From Myxococcota bacterium (GTDB lineage: Bacteria; Myxococcota_A; UBA9160; PR03): a stretch of 6,272 nucleotides of DNA. The notes beneath the pieces were generated by a model, which did not search any database, had not been told where the DNA came from, and saw nothing but the letters and a program-made list of their open reading frames with translations. The DNA lies in the NCBI GenBank assembly GCA_025453505.1, contig JALOQG010000174.1:1-6272 (forward strand), given 5' to 3'. Each line of letters starts with the position of its first letter. The first letter of the stretch is position 1. This document shows, one piece after another, positions 1 through 6,272 of this stretch. A program made the translations under genes and the position numbers.

Positions 1-1446
1 CGAGACGTCGGGCCGCTCGAGGCCGATGTTCGACGCGACCGTGCCGCTGAACAGGAACACGTCCTGCAACACCATCGCGATGCGCTGGCGCAGCGCGCGC
101 TGCGGCATGTCGCGCAGGTCCACGCCGTCCAGCAGGATGCGGCCGCGCGTCACGTCGTAGAGGCGGTCCAGCAGCTTGATGATCGAGGTCTTGCCCGCGC
201 CCGTGGAGCCGACCAGCGCCACGCGCTCGCCCGGCGCGACCCGGAACGAGACGTCCTTCAGGATCCAGTCCTCGTTCTGATACGCGAACCAGACGTTCTC
301 GAAGACGACCTCGCCGGTCTCGTTCCGGCGGCCCTCGGAGTCTGGCGTCTGGATGGATCGGTCGGGCATCGAGCCCGCCCGATCCGTGACGGCCCGGTCC
401 ACGATTGCGGGCTCGGTGTCGAGGAGCTGGAAGATGCGCTCGGTGCTGGCCATCGCGGACTGCATGACGGAGTACTTGGCGGAGAGGTCGCGCAGCGGCA
501 GGAAGAAGCGACGCATCCAGTCGATGAAGACGTAGAGCGTGCCGGCGGTCGCGAAGCCGGCGCCGTAGCCGACGATCACCGCGACCGAGATGCCGCCCGC
601 GATCTCGACCGCCGCGAAGAGCGCGGCGTCGTAGCGGATCGAATCGTTCCAGGCGTCGCGGTGCTCGGCGTTCATCGCGTCGAAGTCGCGCAGGTTGCGC
701 GACTCGCGCGTGAAGAGCTGCACCACCTTCATCCCGGTGACCGTCTCCTGCAGCGTCGCGTTGATGCGCGCAATGCGGACGCGGACCTTGCGGAAGGCGT
801 CGCGGATGCCGCGCCGGAAGACGACGGCGGCGATCGCCAGCACCGGCACGACGAGGAACGACACCAGCGCGAGACGCGGTGCGAGCAGGAAGAGCACCAC
901 CGCGAAGCCGATCATCTTCGCGACGTCCGTGACCAGCGCGACGATCCCGGAGGAGAACATCTCGGCGATGTTCTCGACGTCGTTGGTCGCGCGCGTCACG
1001 AGCCGGCCAACGGGATAGCGGTCGAAGAAGCCGAGGTGCAGGCGCTGGAGGTGGGCGAAGACGTCGCGGCGCAGATCGCGCATCGCCGACTGCCCCGTCA
1101 GCGACATCAGCACGCCGTTCCAGTACTGGAGCGCCGCGCTGATGAGCATCGACACCAGGTACAACGCCGCGAGCCAGCCGAGCGGACTCATGCCGAGATG
1201 CGGCTCGAAGAGGAACGCGAGCGCGCCCCGCTTCGACGGTTCGGCGGCGCCCTGCCCCAGCACCTGGTCGAGCCCGTTCTTGATGATCCAGGCGGGCGCG
1301 AGCTCGAGCAGGAAGAGCGGGATCGTGATCCCGATCGTCAACGCGATCTGCTTCCGGTACGGCGCGACGTAGTGCCACAGACGCCCGAAGAGGCGGGCGT
1401 CGTAGGCCTTGCCGAGGGCTTCCTCCTCCTGGAACGCCGCGCTCAC
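1..1446 (-). CDS. ABC exporter half-transporter, second subunit of a heterodimer (partial, C-terminus outside window)
   Basis: This is an inner-membrane ABC exporter half-transporter with a fused transmembrane domain and nucleotide-binding domain; 482 codons are visible before the window edge. About six hydrophobic helices lie near residues 33-56, 86-110, 163-187, 191-208, 276-298 and 299-320. The fold is supported by the coupling segment HLQRLHLGFFDRYPVGRLVTR (roughly 131-151). In the ATPase domain the A-loop Tyr389 (FAY), Walker A GSTGAGKT (413-420) and Q-loop Gln461 (MVLQD) are visible. The signature, Walker B and H-loop lie beyond the edge. The GTG start overlaps the stop of the upstream half-transporter as GTGA and has a GAGGAGG ribosome site 4 bases upstream. 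The linker between the two domains (about 343-378) is long, polar and partly acidic. By position it is the partner of the Asp-bearing subunit and is expected to carry the catalytic Glu (inference). The substrate is unknown; lipid, drug or glycoconjugate export are all possible. Confidence 0.93.
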   Translation of the reverse strand, partial: MSAAFQEEEALGKAYDARLFGRLWHYVAPYRKQIALTIGITIPLFLLELAPAWIIKNGLDQVLGQGAAEPSKRGALAFLFEPHLGMSPLGWLAALYLVSMLISAALQYWNGVLMSLTGQSAMRDLRRDVFAHLQRLHLGFFDRYPVGRLVTRATNDVENIAEMFSSGIVALVTDVAKMIGFAVVLFLLAPRLALVSFLVVPVLAIAAVVFRRGIRDAFRKVRVRIARINATLQETVTGMKVVQLFTRESRNLRDFDAMNAEHRDAWNDSIRYDAALFAAVEIAGGISVAVIVGYGAGFATAGTLYVFIDWMRRFFLPLRDLSAKYSVMQSAMASTERIFQLLDTEPAIVDRAVTDRAGSMPDRSIQTPDSEGRRNETGEVVFENVWFAYQNEDWILKDVSFRVAPGERVALVGSTGAGKTSIIKLLDRLYDVTRGRILLDGVDLRDMPQRALRQRIAMVLQDVFLFSGTVASNIGLERPDVS

Positions 1447-3242
1447 GACGCCTCCTCGCGCGCCAGCTCTTCTTCGAGTTCCTGCTCCTGCGCGAGCCGC
1501 GCGTAGAGACCGCCCTGCGCGAGCAGCGACGCGTGCGTCCCGCGTTCGACGATGCGGCCTTCGTCCAGCACCACGATCTGGTCGGCGTCCTGCACGCTGC
1601 GCACGCGGTGCGCGATCACGATCACGGTGCGATCGCGGAACACGTCGCGCAGGTTGGCCTGGATCGCGGCCTCGGTCTCGGCGTCGACGCTCGAGAGCGT
1701 GTCGTCGAGGATCAGGATGCTCGGCCGCAGCGCCAGCGCGCGCGCCAGCGCGGTGCGTTGCCGCTGCCCGCCCGAGAGCATCACACCACGCTCGCCGACC
1801 AGCGTGTCGTAGCCGTCGGGCAGGTCCTCGACGTCCTTGGCGAGCTGCGCGCGCGTGGCGGCCTCGTGCACGGCGGCGGGATCCGTCTCGGGCAGTCCGT
1901 AGGCGATGTTGTCGGCGAGCGTCATCGAGAACAGGAAGGCGTCCTGCGGAACCATCGCGATCGACGAGCGCAACACGCGCAGCGGGATGCGATTGACGTC
2001 CGTGCCGTCCAGGAAGAGCCTGCCGTCGGGCACCTCGAAGAGGCGCGGCACCAGCGACGCGAGCGTGCTCTTGCCCGAGCCGATCGGGCCGACGACGCCG
2101 AGCACCGAGCCGGCCGGCACGTGCAGCGACACGTCGGAGAGCGCCTCCTCGCGGCCCGCGTCGTAGCGGAACGAGAGATGCCGGAACTCGATCTCGCCGC
2201 GCAGCGACTCGACCTTCGCCAGCGCGCGATGGTCGTCGGCGATCGCCGGCTCGACCCCGAGCACTTCGTCGATGCGCTGCATCGCGGCGCGCCCCCGCTG
2301 CAGGATCGCGAACACCCAGCCCATGATGAAGGTCGGGAAGGTCAGCTCGTAGATGAACATCGCGAAGGTGATGAACTGCGAGATCGTCATGCGGCCGTCC
2401 TGGATCAGGTTCCCGCCGAACCACAGCACGATCCACATCGCGAACGCCGGCAGCAGCATCGTGATCGCCGGCATCGACGCGTTGACGCGCACCAGCCGCA
2501 GCTGCGCGCGGTAGAGCTCCTGGTTCGCGACGTCGAAGCGCGTCGCCATGGCCGGCTCCATCGCGTAGGCGCGCACGACCGAGACGTTCGAGATCGCCTC
2601 CTGGAGCTGGCTCGACAGCGCCGCGAGCCCTTCCTGCGACGCGAGGTTCGACTTGTGCATCGAGCGTCCGAAGCTGCGCGCGATGAACAGGAAGAGCGGA
2701 TACGGGATCAGCACCAGCGGCGCGAGCGTCGCGTTCGACGAGAACATCGCGCCGATCACGAAGAGGTAGAGGATCGGCGTCTGCACCAGCGAGAGCACGC
2801 CGGGCCCGAGCATCAGGCGCACCGAACCGAGGTCGTTGACGCAGCGGCTCATCAGATCGCCGGTGCGCCAGCGCTGGAAGAAGCTCTGCGGCAGGCGTTG
2901 CAGGTGATCGAAGAGATCGTTGCGGATCTCGTACTCGACTTCGCGCGCGACGTTGAAGATCGAGGTGCGCGAGACGTAGCGGAGCGCCCCGCGCACGAGC
3001 GTCGCGGCCGCGAGCCAGGCGCAGCGGCGCACCACCTCGGCCTGGCCGAGCCCGGACTCGACGGCCGCCATCGCGTAGCCGGTCAGCATCGGCACGGCGG
3101 CGAAGGTAGCGGCGTAGCCGAGCGTCAGCAGGCCGCCGACGGTGTAGGCGCCGCGATTGCGCCGCACGTAGATCCACAAACGCGCGAAGCCGCGCTGCGG
3201 GACGTGTCCGGTCGTCTGCACCGGCGCCGCGGCGGCGCTCAC
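1443..3242 (-). CDS. ABC exporter half-transporter with degenerate ATPase site (BmrC/TM287/MdlA-like)
   Basis: This complete half-transporter of 599 residues has the normal length for the family. Six membrane helices are likely near residues 34-57, 68-90, 149-168, 171-190, 257-278 and 288-312. The ATPase domain follows: A-loop Tyr360, Walker A GPIGSGKST (385-393), Q-loop Gln433, X-loop VGERG (482-486), intact LSGGQ (489-493), Walker B ending ILILDD (509-514), D-loop SSVD (517-520) and H-loop His545. Residue 514 is Asp where catalytically active subunits have Glu. This matches the degenerate-site subunit of heterodimeric exporters, and such subunits are often encoded first, as here. The protein ends in an acidic tail rich in Glu. 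I chose the GTG at 3242 because it overlaps the glycosyltransferase stop as GTGA and the protein then starts at a normal distance before helix 1. The open frame continues upstream to 3644, but that part is Arg/Ala-rich shadow sequence opposite family motifs of the glycosyltransferase frame. No strong ribosome site precedes the start, so translational coupling is likely. Confidence 0.95.
   Translation of the reverse strand: MSAAAAPVQTTGHVPQRGFARLWIYVRRNRGAYTVGGLLTLGYAATFAAVPMLTGYAMAAVESGLGQAEVVRRCAWLAAATLVRGALRYVSRTSIFNVAREVEYEIRNDLFDHLQRLPQSFFQRWRTGDLMSRCVNDLGSVRLMLGPGVLSLVQTPILYLFVIGAMFSSNATLAPLVLIPYPLFLFIARSFGRSMHKSNLASQEGLAALSSQLQEAISNVSVVRAYAMEPAMATRFDVANQELYRAQLRLVRVNASMPAITMLLPAFAMWIVLWFGGNLIQDGRMTISQFITFAMFIYELTFPTFIMGWVFAILQRGRAAMQRIDEVLGVEPAIADDHRALAKVESLRGEIEFRHLSFRYDAGREEALSDVSLHVPAGSVLGVVGPIGSGKSTLASLVPRLFEVPDGRLFLDGTDVNRIPLRVLRSSIAMVPQDAFLFSMTLADNIAYGLPETDPAAVHEAATRAQLAKDVEDLPDGYDTLVGERGVMLSGGQRQRTALARALALRPSILILDDTLSSVDAETEAAIQANLRDVFRDRTVIVIAHRVRSVQDADQIVVLDEGRIVERGTHASLLAQGGLYARLAQEQELEEELAREEAS
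1451..1457 (-). promoter_or_regulatory. Ribosome binding site for the second half-transporter
   Basis: GAGGAGG on the minus strand lies 4 bases before the GTG at 1446. It sits inside the last codons of the upstream gene (the E-E-A stretch). It supports the GTG start and a separate initiation event at the GTGA overlap, in addition to coupling. Confidence 0.7.
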
Positions 3243-3955
3243 CCGCGCACCCAGCGCGCGATGCGCGCGCGATCGACCCCGAGCCGCCACGCGCCGAGCG
3301 CGATCGCATGGCGCAACCAGGTGCGGAAGGGCCCCTGCGCGAGGTAGCGGCGCGCGCTCGTCACGGCGTCGAGCGGCAGCATCGCGAGCCGGCCACGGCG
3401 CCGCAGCGCGCGCACCAGATCGAGATCCTCGGCGATCGGCACCGCGGGGATCCCGCCGATCGACTCGAGCGCGGAGCGGCGTGCGAAGAGCGCCTGGTCG
3501 CCGTAGGGCAGTCCCGCCCGCGAGCGCAGGCGCGCGCCCCACTCGATCCACGCGAGCGCGAGACGCCGTTCGCGGAACCGGAATCCGAATGCGCCGCCGA
3601 CGACGCCGGGATCCACGAGCGCGGCGCGAATCGCCACGTCCCACCCGCTCGGAAGCCGGGTATCGGCATGCAGGAAGAGCACGACTTCGCCTTCCGTCGC
3701 GCGCCAGCCCGTCTCGAGCTGGAGCGCTCGACCGGATGGCGATGGGATTACGCGGGCGCCGGCAGCCCGGGCGCGATCGACGGTGCGATCGAGGCTGCCG
3801 CCATCGACGACGACCACTTCCAGCGAGGCAGGCCTCGGCAGCGAGTGGCCGGTGCCAGCGCCCAAAGACTCCCGAACGCTCTCGACGGCCGCCTGGATCT
3901 GCTCCGCCTCATCGAGCGCCGGGATCACCACGGCGATGCGCACGCAGCCGACCAT
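3239..3955 (-). CDS. Family 2 glycosyltransferase, TIGR04283 type
   Basis: This cytoplasmic GT-A fold glycosyltransferase of 238 residues should transfer a sugar from a nucleotide-sugar donor to an unknown acceptor. Motifs in order are VIPALDE (10-16), VVVVDGGSLDRT (47-58, with nucleotide-binding Asp51), LHADTRLP (95-102, where HAD stands in for the metal-binding DxD), GGAFGFRF (120-127), YGDQALFARR (151-160) and AEDLDLVRALRRRG (175-188, with the acidic pair of the likely catalytic base). TSARRY follows at 199-204. This set is typical of the TIGR04283 group, which is often annotated for arsenosugar biosynthesis, but no radical-SAM ArsS partner is visible here, so that role is unsupported. I chose the ATG at 3955 because GGGAGG lies 10 bases upstream. 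A TTG at 3973 would add six residues but would consume that ribosome site, and a GTG at 3943 is also possible. Its stop overlaps the next start as GTGA, making it the first gene of a coupled operon with the exporter pair. Confidence 0.9.
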   Translation of the reverse strand: MVGCVRIAVVIPALDEAEQIQAAVESVRESLGAGTGHSLPRPASLEVVVVDGGSLDRTVDRARAAGARVIPSPSGRALQLETGWRATEGEVVLFLHADTRLPSGWDVAIRAALVDPGVVGGAFGFRFRERRLALAWIEWGARLRSRAGLPYGDQALFARRSALESIGGIPAVPIAEDLDLVRALRRRGRLAMLPLDAVTSARRYLAQGPFRTWLRHAIALGAWRLGVDRARIARWVRG

Positions 3956-3965
3956 AGCCCGCTTG

Positions 3966-3971
3966 CCTCCC
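3966..3971 (-). promoter_or_regulatory. Ribosome binding site deciding the glycosyltransferase start
   Basis: GGGAGG on the minus strand lies 10 bases before the ATG at 3955. It favours that ATG over the in-frame TTG at 3971-3973, whose last base is inside the motif. It also forms the last G-run of the putative G-quadruplex at 3969-3994. Confidence 0.55.
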
Positions 3972-3994
3972 AAAGCCCCTTCCCCTACCTACCC
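3969..3994 (-). other. Putative G-quadruplex motif
   Basis: Read on the minus strand, the run is GGG, TAGGTA, GGGG, AA, GGGG, CTTT, GGG. Four G-runs of at least three are separated by loops of 6, 2 and 4 bases, which fits the standard G3+N1-7 rule. It covers most of the intergenic gap and would be in the glycosyltransferase 5' leader RNA if transcription starts upstream of it. Folding in the cell is not shown. Confidence 0.5.
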
Positions 3995-3998
3995 TTTC

Positions 3999-5093
3999 GT
4001 GGCCCCCGACGAAGCCGACCGCGACGGCAAGACCGCGCCCAGCTATGCGCGCGCCGGCGTGGATCTGGATCACGACGAGGGCTTCGTCGCCGAGATCGCG
4101 CGCATCGCGCGCAGCACGTTCCGGCCCGAGGTGCTCTCGGGCATCGGCGGCTTCGCCGGCCTCTTCAAGACGCCCGACCGCTACCGCGACCCGATCCTCG
4201 TCGCGAGCGCGGACGGCGTCGGCACCAAGTTGAAGCTGGCCGCGCAGCTCGGCCGCTGGGACACGATCGGCATCGACTGCGTCGCGATGGTCGTCAACGA
4301 CCTCGTCGTGCAGGGCGCCGAGCCGCTGGTCTTCCTCGACTACGTGGCGATGGGCCGTCTCGACACCAAGATCGCCGCCGACGCGCTGCGCGGCGTCGCC
4401 GAGGGCTGCCGCCGCGCCGGCTGTGCGCTGCTCGGCGGCGAGACCGCGACGATGCCGGGCACCTACGCCGAAGGCGATCTCGAACTCGTCGGCTTCGGCG
4501 TCGGCGTGGTCGAACGCGACAAGGTCGTGGACGGCTCGACCATCAGCGAAGGCGACGTGATCGTCGGGATCGGCTCGAACGGCGTGCACAGCAACGGCTT
4601 CTCGCTGGTGCGCGCGATCCTCGAGCAGGGCGAGCGCGCCGGCTCGGTGGACCTGTGGGCCGAGGTCGAAGAGCTGAACGGCTCGCTCGCGAGTGCGCTG
4701 CTCGCACCGACCCGCATCTACGTCAAGCCGGTCCTCAACCTGATCCGCGACTTCTCGATCAAGGGCATCGTGCACGTCACCGGCGGCGGCTTCGACGGCA
4801 ACGTACCGCGCGTGCTGCCCAAGGGCGTGCGCGCGCGCATCGATCTCGGCTCCTGGCCACGCCCGCCGGTCTTCGGCTGGCTGCAGCGCGCGGGCGAGAT
4901 CACCGACACCGAGATGCTTCGCGTCTTCAACTGCGGCATCGGCATGATCCTGGTGATCCCGCCGGACCAGACCGACGACGTGCTCGAGCGGCTCCAGGGG
5001 CTCGGCGAGCGCGCGTACCGGATCGGCGTCATCGAACGCCGCCAGCCGGACGACGCACCGATGCACTACGTCCGCGCCCGGCGCACGGAGTAG
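3999..5093 (+). CDS. purM: Phosphoribosylformylglycinamidine cyclo-ligase (AIR synthetase)
   Basis: This cytoplasmic enzyme closes the imidazole ring in step five of de novo purine synthesis: FGAM plus ATP gives AIR, ADP and phosphate. From the GTG start it has 364 residues, slightly longer than the usual 345-350, with the excess at the N-terminus. Diagnostic motifs are SYARAGVDLD (15-24), RPEVLSGIGGFAGLF (42-56), ATP-binding DGVGTKLK (72-79), GIDCVAMVVNDLVVQGAEPL (91-110), GGETATMPGTY (146-156), GIGSNGVHSNGFSLVR (190-205), HVTGGGFDGNVPRVLP (259-274) and FNCGIGM (310-316). In the TGGGF motif Gly267 replaces the commonly seen Glu of ENxPR, a small deviation. The frame is open back to an ATG at 3783, but that part is antisense to the glycosyltransferase and has no PurM similarity. 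TTG 3963 and ATG 3936 are weaker alternative starts. No ribosome site precedes GTG 3999. purN does not follow; a flavoprotein-like gene starts 5 bases after the stop. Confidence 0.95.
   Translation: MAPDEADRDGKTAPSYARAGVDLDHDEGFVAEIARIARSTFRPEVLSGIGGFAGLFKTPDRYRDPILVASADGVGTKLKLAAQLGRWDTIGIDCVAMVVNDLVVQGAEPLVFLDYVAMGRLDTKIAADALRGVAEGCRRAGCALLGGETATMPGTYAEGDLELVGFGVGVVERDKVVDGSTISEGDVIVGIGSNGVHSNGFSLVRAILEQGERAGSVDLWAEVEELNGSLASALLAPTRIYVKPVLNLIRDFSIKGIVHVTGGGFDGNVPRVLPKGVRARIDLGSWPRPPVFGWLQRAGEITDTEMLRVFNCGIGMILVIPPDQTDDVLERLQGLGERAYRIGVIERRQPDDAPMHYVRARRTE
5087..5090 (+). promoter_or_regulatory. Ribosome binding site for the gene downstream of purM
   Basis: GGAG lies in the last codons of purM, 8 bases before the TTG at 5099. 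The spacing suits that TTG better than the in-frame GTG at 5108, which would be 17 bases away. It is short, so the start choice stays uncertain. Confidence 0.4.
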
Positions 5094-5098
5094 CGGCC

Positions 5099-6272
5099 TT
5101 GCGCAACGTGGCCACGGGCGGTGCGCGCTCCGGCCTGCGCGCTCGCCGTTGGGACGTCGTCGTGCTCGGGTCCTCGCTGCCCGGCCTGATCGCGGCCGTG
5201 CGCCTCGCGATGGGACGCCTGCGCGTGTTGATCGTCGAGGAGGAAGCGGCCGCGCGGCTGCCCGCCGCCGTGCGCGAGCCGTTCTTTCTCGCCGGCGCCG
5301 GCTCGGGCGGCATTCTCGACGCGTGCCTGCGCGCGCTCGCCGTGCCGCTGATCGATCGCCGCCGGCTCTCGTCCGAGCCGATCGCCTATCAGGTGCTGCT
5401 GCCGGGCGCGCGCATCGACGTCGCCTCGCCCACACGGACGGCGGAAGAGCTCGTCGCGTGGGGACTCGCGAAGCCCGAGGTCTCCCGCGCGCTGGCGCGC
5501 GGCCTCGCCGAAGCGGCCGCCGGCGAACGCGAGGCGCTGCTCGATGCGCCGATCGTGCGCGCGCTGCGACTCGGGGGCGGCCTCGGCCGCGGCGCGTCGG
5601 TGCCGCGCGCGCCGCGCCACGCGCGCGGGCTACCCGGTGAAGTGTCGCGCCCCGCGCCGGAGCTCCTGCCGTGGCTCGACGCGCAAGTGCGCGCGCTGGT
5701 GAACGTCGCGACGCCGAATGCGCCGCCCGAGGCGCGCGCGCGCCTGCTCGGCGGCGCGCTCGAAGGCGGCGCCAGCTTCGAGTCCACCGAAGAGACCCTG
5801 ATCGGCCTGCTGCGCCGCCGCTTCCACGCGCTGCACGGCGAGATCCGCCTGCTGCCCGGCCGCTTCGAACTGGTGTCGGTCGGCGATCTGGCCGGGATCG
5901 CGCCGGCGATGAGCGACGAAGTCTGGTTCGGCCGTGCGCTGGTGTTGAACGCCCCGCTCGGCCCGCTCGCGGACTGGCTCGAAGCGTCGGGCGGCGTGCC
6001 CGACTTCCTGCCCGACCGCCAGAAGCTGCGGCGCCGCGGCTGGGCCGCCCTGCGCATGCCTCGCGACGCCGTGCCGGAAGGCATGGCGCGCCGCTTCCTG
6101 CGCGTCGGCGATCCGAACCAGCCGCTCGAAGGCGCCAATCTCCTGCGCGTCTCGGTCGGGCCGGAGAAGTCCGGGCGCGACGTGCAGGTGGTCGCGACCT
6201 ACCTGCTGCCCGAGGCCGCGCACGACGAAGCGGCGCTCGAGATCGAGGTCGCCGAAGCGCTGCTCGAGGAGA
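5099..6272 (+). CDS. Putative FAD/NAD(P)-binding Rossmann protein (partial, C-terminus outside window)
   Basis: The frame is open for 391 codons to the window edge. Near the N-terminus a beta-alpha-beta dinucleotide fold is visible: WDVVVLGSSLPGLIAAVRLA (18-37), then LRVLIVEEE (41-49), whose Glu47 would bind the ribose. The glycine motif reads G-S-S-L-P-G, so the middle Gly of GxGxxG is Ser26. A segment after it, FFLAGAGSGGILDACLRALA (62-81), resembles the region after the Rossmann motif in phytoene-desaturase or amine-oxidase-like flavoproteins, and ALVLNAPLGPL (281-291) resembles their later strand. No signal peptide or clear membrane helix is seen. I place it in this broad flavoprotein-like group by pattern only and cannot name a substrate. 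It starts 5 bases after purM and has the same base composition, so the two are probably co-transcribed. The TTG at 5099 has GGAG upstream; GTG 5108 is the alternative and would drop three residues. Confidence 0.75.
   Translation, partial: MRNVATGGARSGLRARRWDVVVLGSSLPGLIAAVRLAMGRLRVLIVEEEAAARLPAAVREPFFLAGAGSGGILDACLRALAVPLIDRRRLSSEPIAYQVLLPGARIDVASPTRTAEELVAWGLAKPEVSRALARGLAEAAAGEREALLDAPIVRALRLGGGLGRGASVPRAPRHARGLPGEVSRPAPELLPWLDAQVRALVNVATPNAPPEARARLLGGALEGGASFESTEETLIGLLRRRFHALHGEIRLLPGRFELVSVGDLAGIAPAMSDEVWFGRALVLNAPLGPLADWLEASGGVPDFLPDRQKLRRRGWAALRMPRDAVPEGMARRFLRVGDPNQPLEGANLLRVSVGPEKSGRDVQVVATYLLPEAAHDEAALEIEVAEALLEE

Larger units (their letters stand above)
3956..3998. promoter_or_regulatory. 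Divergent 43-base intergenic region between glycosyltransferase and purM
   Basis: This short gap separates two divergent starts, so at least part of each promoter must lie here or inside the opposite gene. On the plus strand it is C/T-rich and has no purine-rich ribosome site before the purM GTG. A weak candidate plus-strand promoter is TTGCCT (3963-3968), 17 bases, TACCTA (3986-3991). Both boxes match the sigma-70 consensus poorly. No clear operator palindrome is seen. Confidence 0.35.

Noticed and set aside
661..1506. A 281-codon plus-strand frame antisense to the second half-transporter
   Set aside because: It shadows the transmembrane domain of a clear ABC exporter; its ending in Ser/Cys repeats is the complement of the Glu-rich tail of the neighbouring gene.
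1533..3347. A 604-codon plus-strand frame antisense to the first half-transporter
   Set aside because: It is rich in Arg, His, Glu and Asp, has no domain motif, and mirrors codons of a gene with clear ABC motifs. Long antisense frames are expected in high-GC DNA.
3243..3644. N-terminal extension of the first half-transporter by 134 codons
   Set aside because: It is Arg-rich, lies opposite family motifs of the glycosyltransferase read in another frame, and would make the protein much longer than the family norm.
3783..3998. N-terminal extension of purM by 72 codons to an ATG
   Set aside because: The stretch is antisense to the glycosyltransferase DGGS region, is Ser/Thr-rich and has no PurM similarity.
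3909..5435. A 508-codon minus-strand frame antisense to purM and the start of the next gene
   Set aside because: Low-complexity Arg/Ala/Asp composition without motifs. The opposite strand encodes a complete PurM.
5389..6223. Two overlapping minus-strand frames opposite the gene after purM
   Set aside because: Both are low-complexity shadows. The plus-strand frame stays open across the whole region and has a recognisable Rossmann start.
1..6272. tRNA, rRNA, CRISPR, insertion sequences, terminators and long repeats
   Set aside because: Reading both strands gave no cloverleaf, spaced repeats, terminal inverted repeats or stem followed by a T-run that would support any of these.

Overview
This is a gene-dense, very GC-rich (roughly 70% by eye) bacterial window. 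It holds five protein-coding genes in two divergent groups, and the genes at both window edges are cut off. Strong G/C preference at third codon positions, GTG/TTG starts and long shadow ORFs on the opposite strands fit a high-GC bacterium. Gene content does not fix the phylum. My guess is a proteobacterial or deltaproteobacterial-type lineage such as Myxococcota or Binatota, with low confidence.

Left group, minus strand, transcribed from about 3955 toward 1. A family 2 glycosyltransferase of the TIGR04283 type (3239-3955) is followed by two ABC exporter half-transporters (1443-3242 and 1-1446, the latter lacking its C-terminus). Both junctions are 4-base GTGA overlaps, where the GTG start shares bases with the preceding TGA stop. 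This indicates one translationally coupled three-gene operon. The first half-transporter has Asp instead of the catalytic Glu after Walker B. That is the hallmark of the degenerate-site subunit in heterodimeric exporters such as BmrC/BmrD and TM287/288. The pair therefore most likely forms one asymmetric exporter, possibly moving a glycosylated or lipid substrate linked to the glycosyltransferase (inference).

Right group, plus strand, from about 3999. A complete purM (AIR synthetase, fifth step of de novo purine synthesis) is followed 5 bases later by a long ORF that looks like an FAD/NAD(P)-binding Rossmann protein and runs off the right edge. The usual partner purN is not next to purM here.

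The two groups are separated by only 43 bases (3956-3998). This gap must carry or adjoin both promoters. Its minus strand has four G-runs that match a G-quadruplex consensus and overlap the ribosome binding site of the glycosyltransferase. I see no RNA genes, mobile elements, CRISPR arrays, long repeats or convincing terminators.
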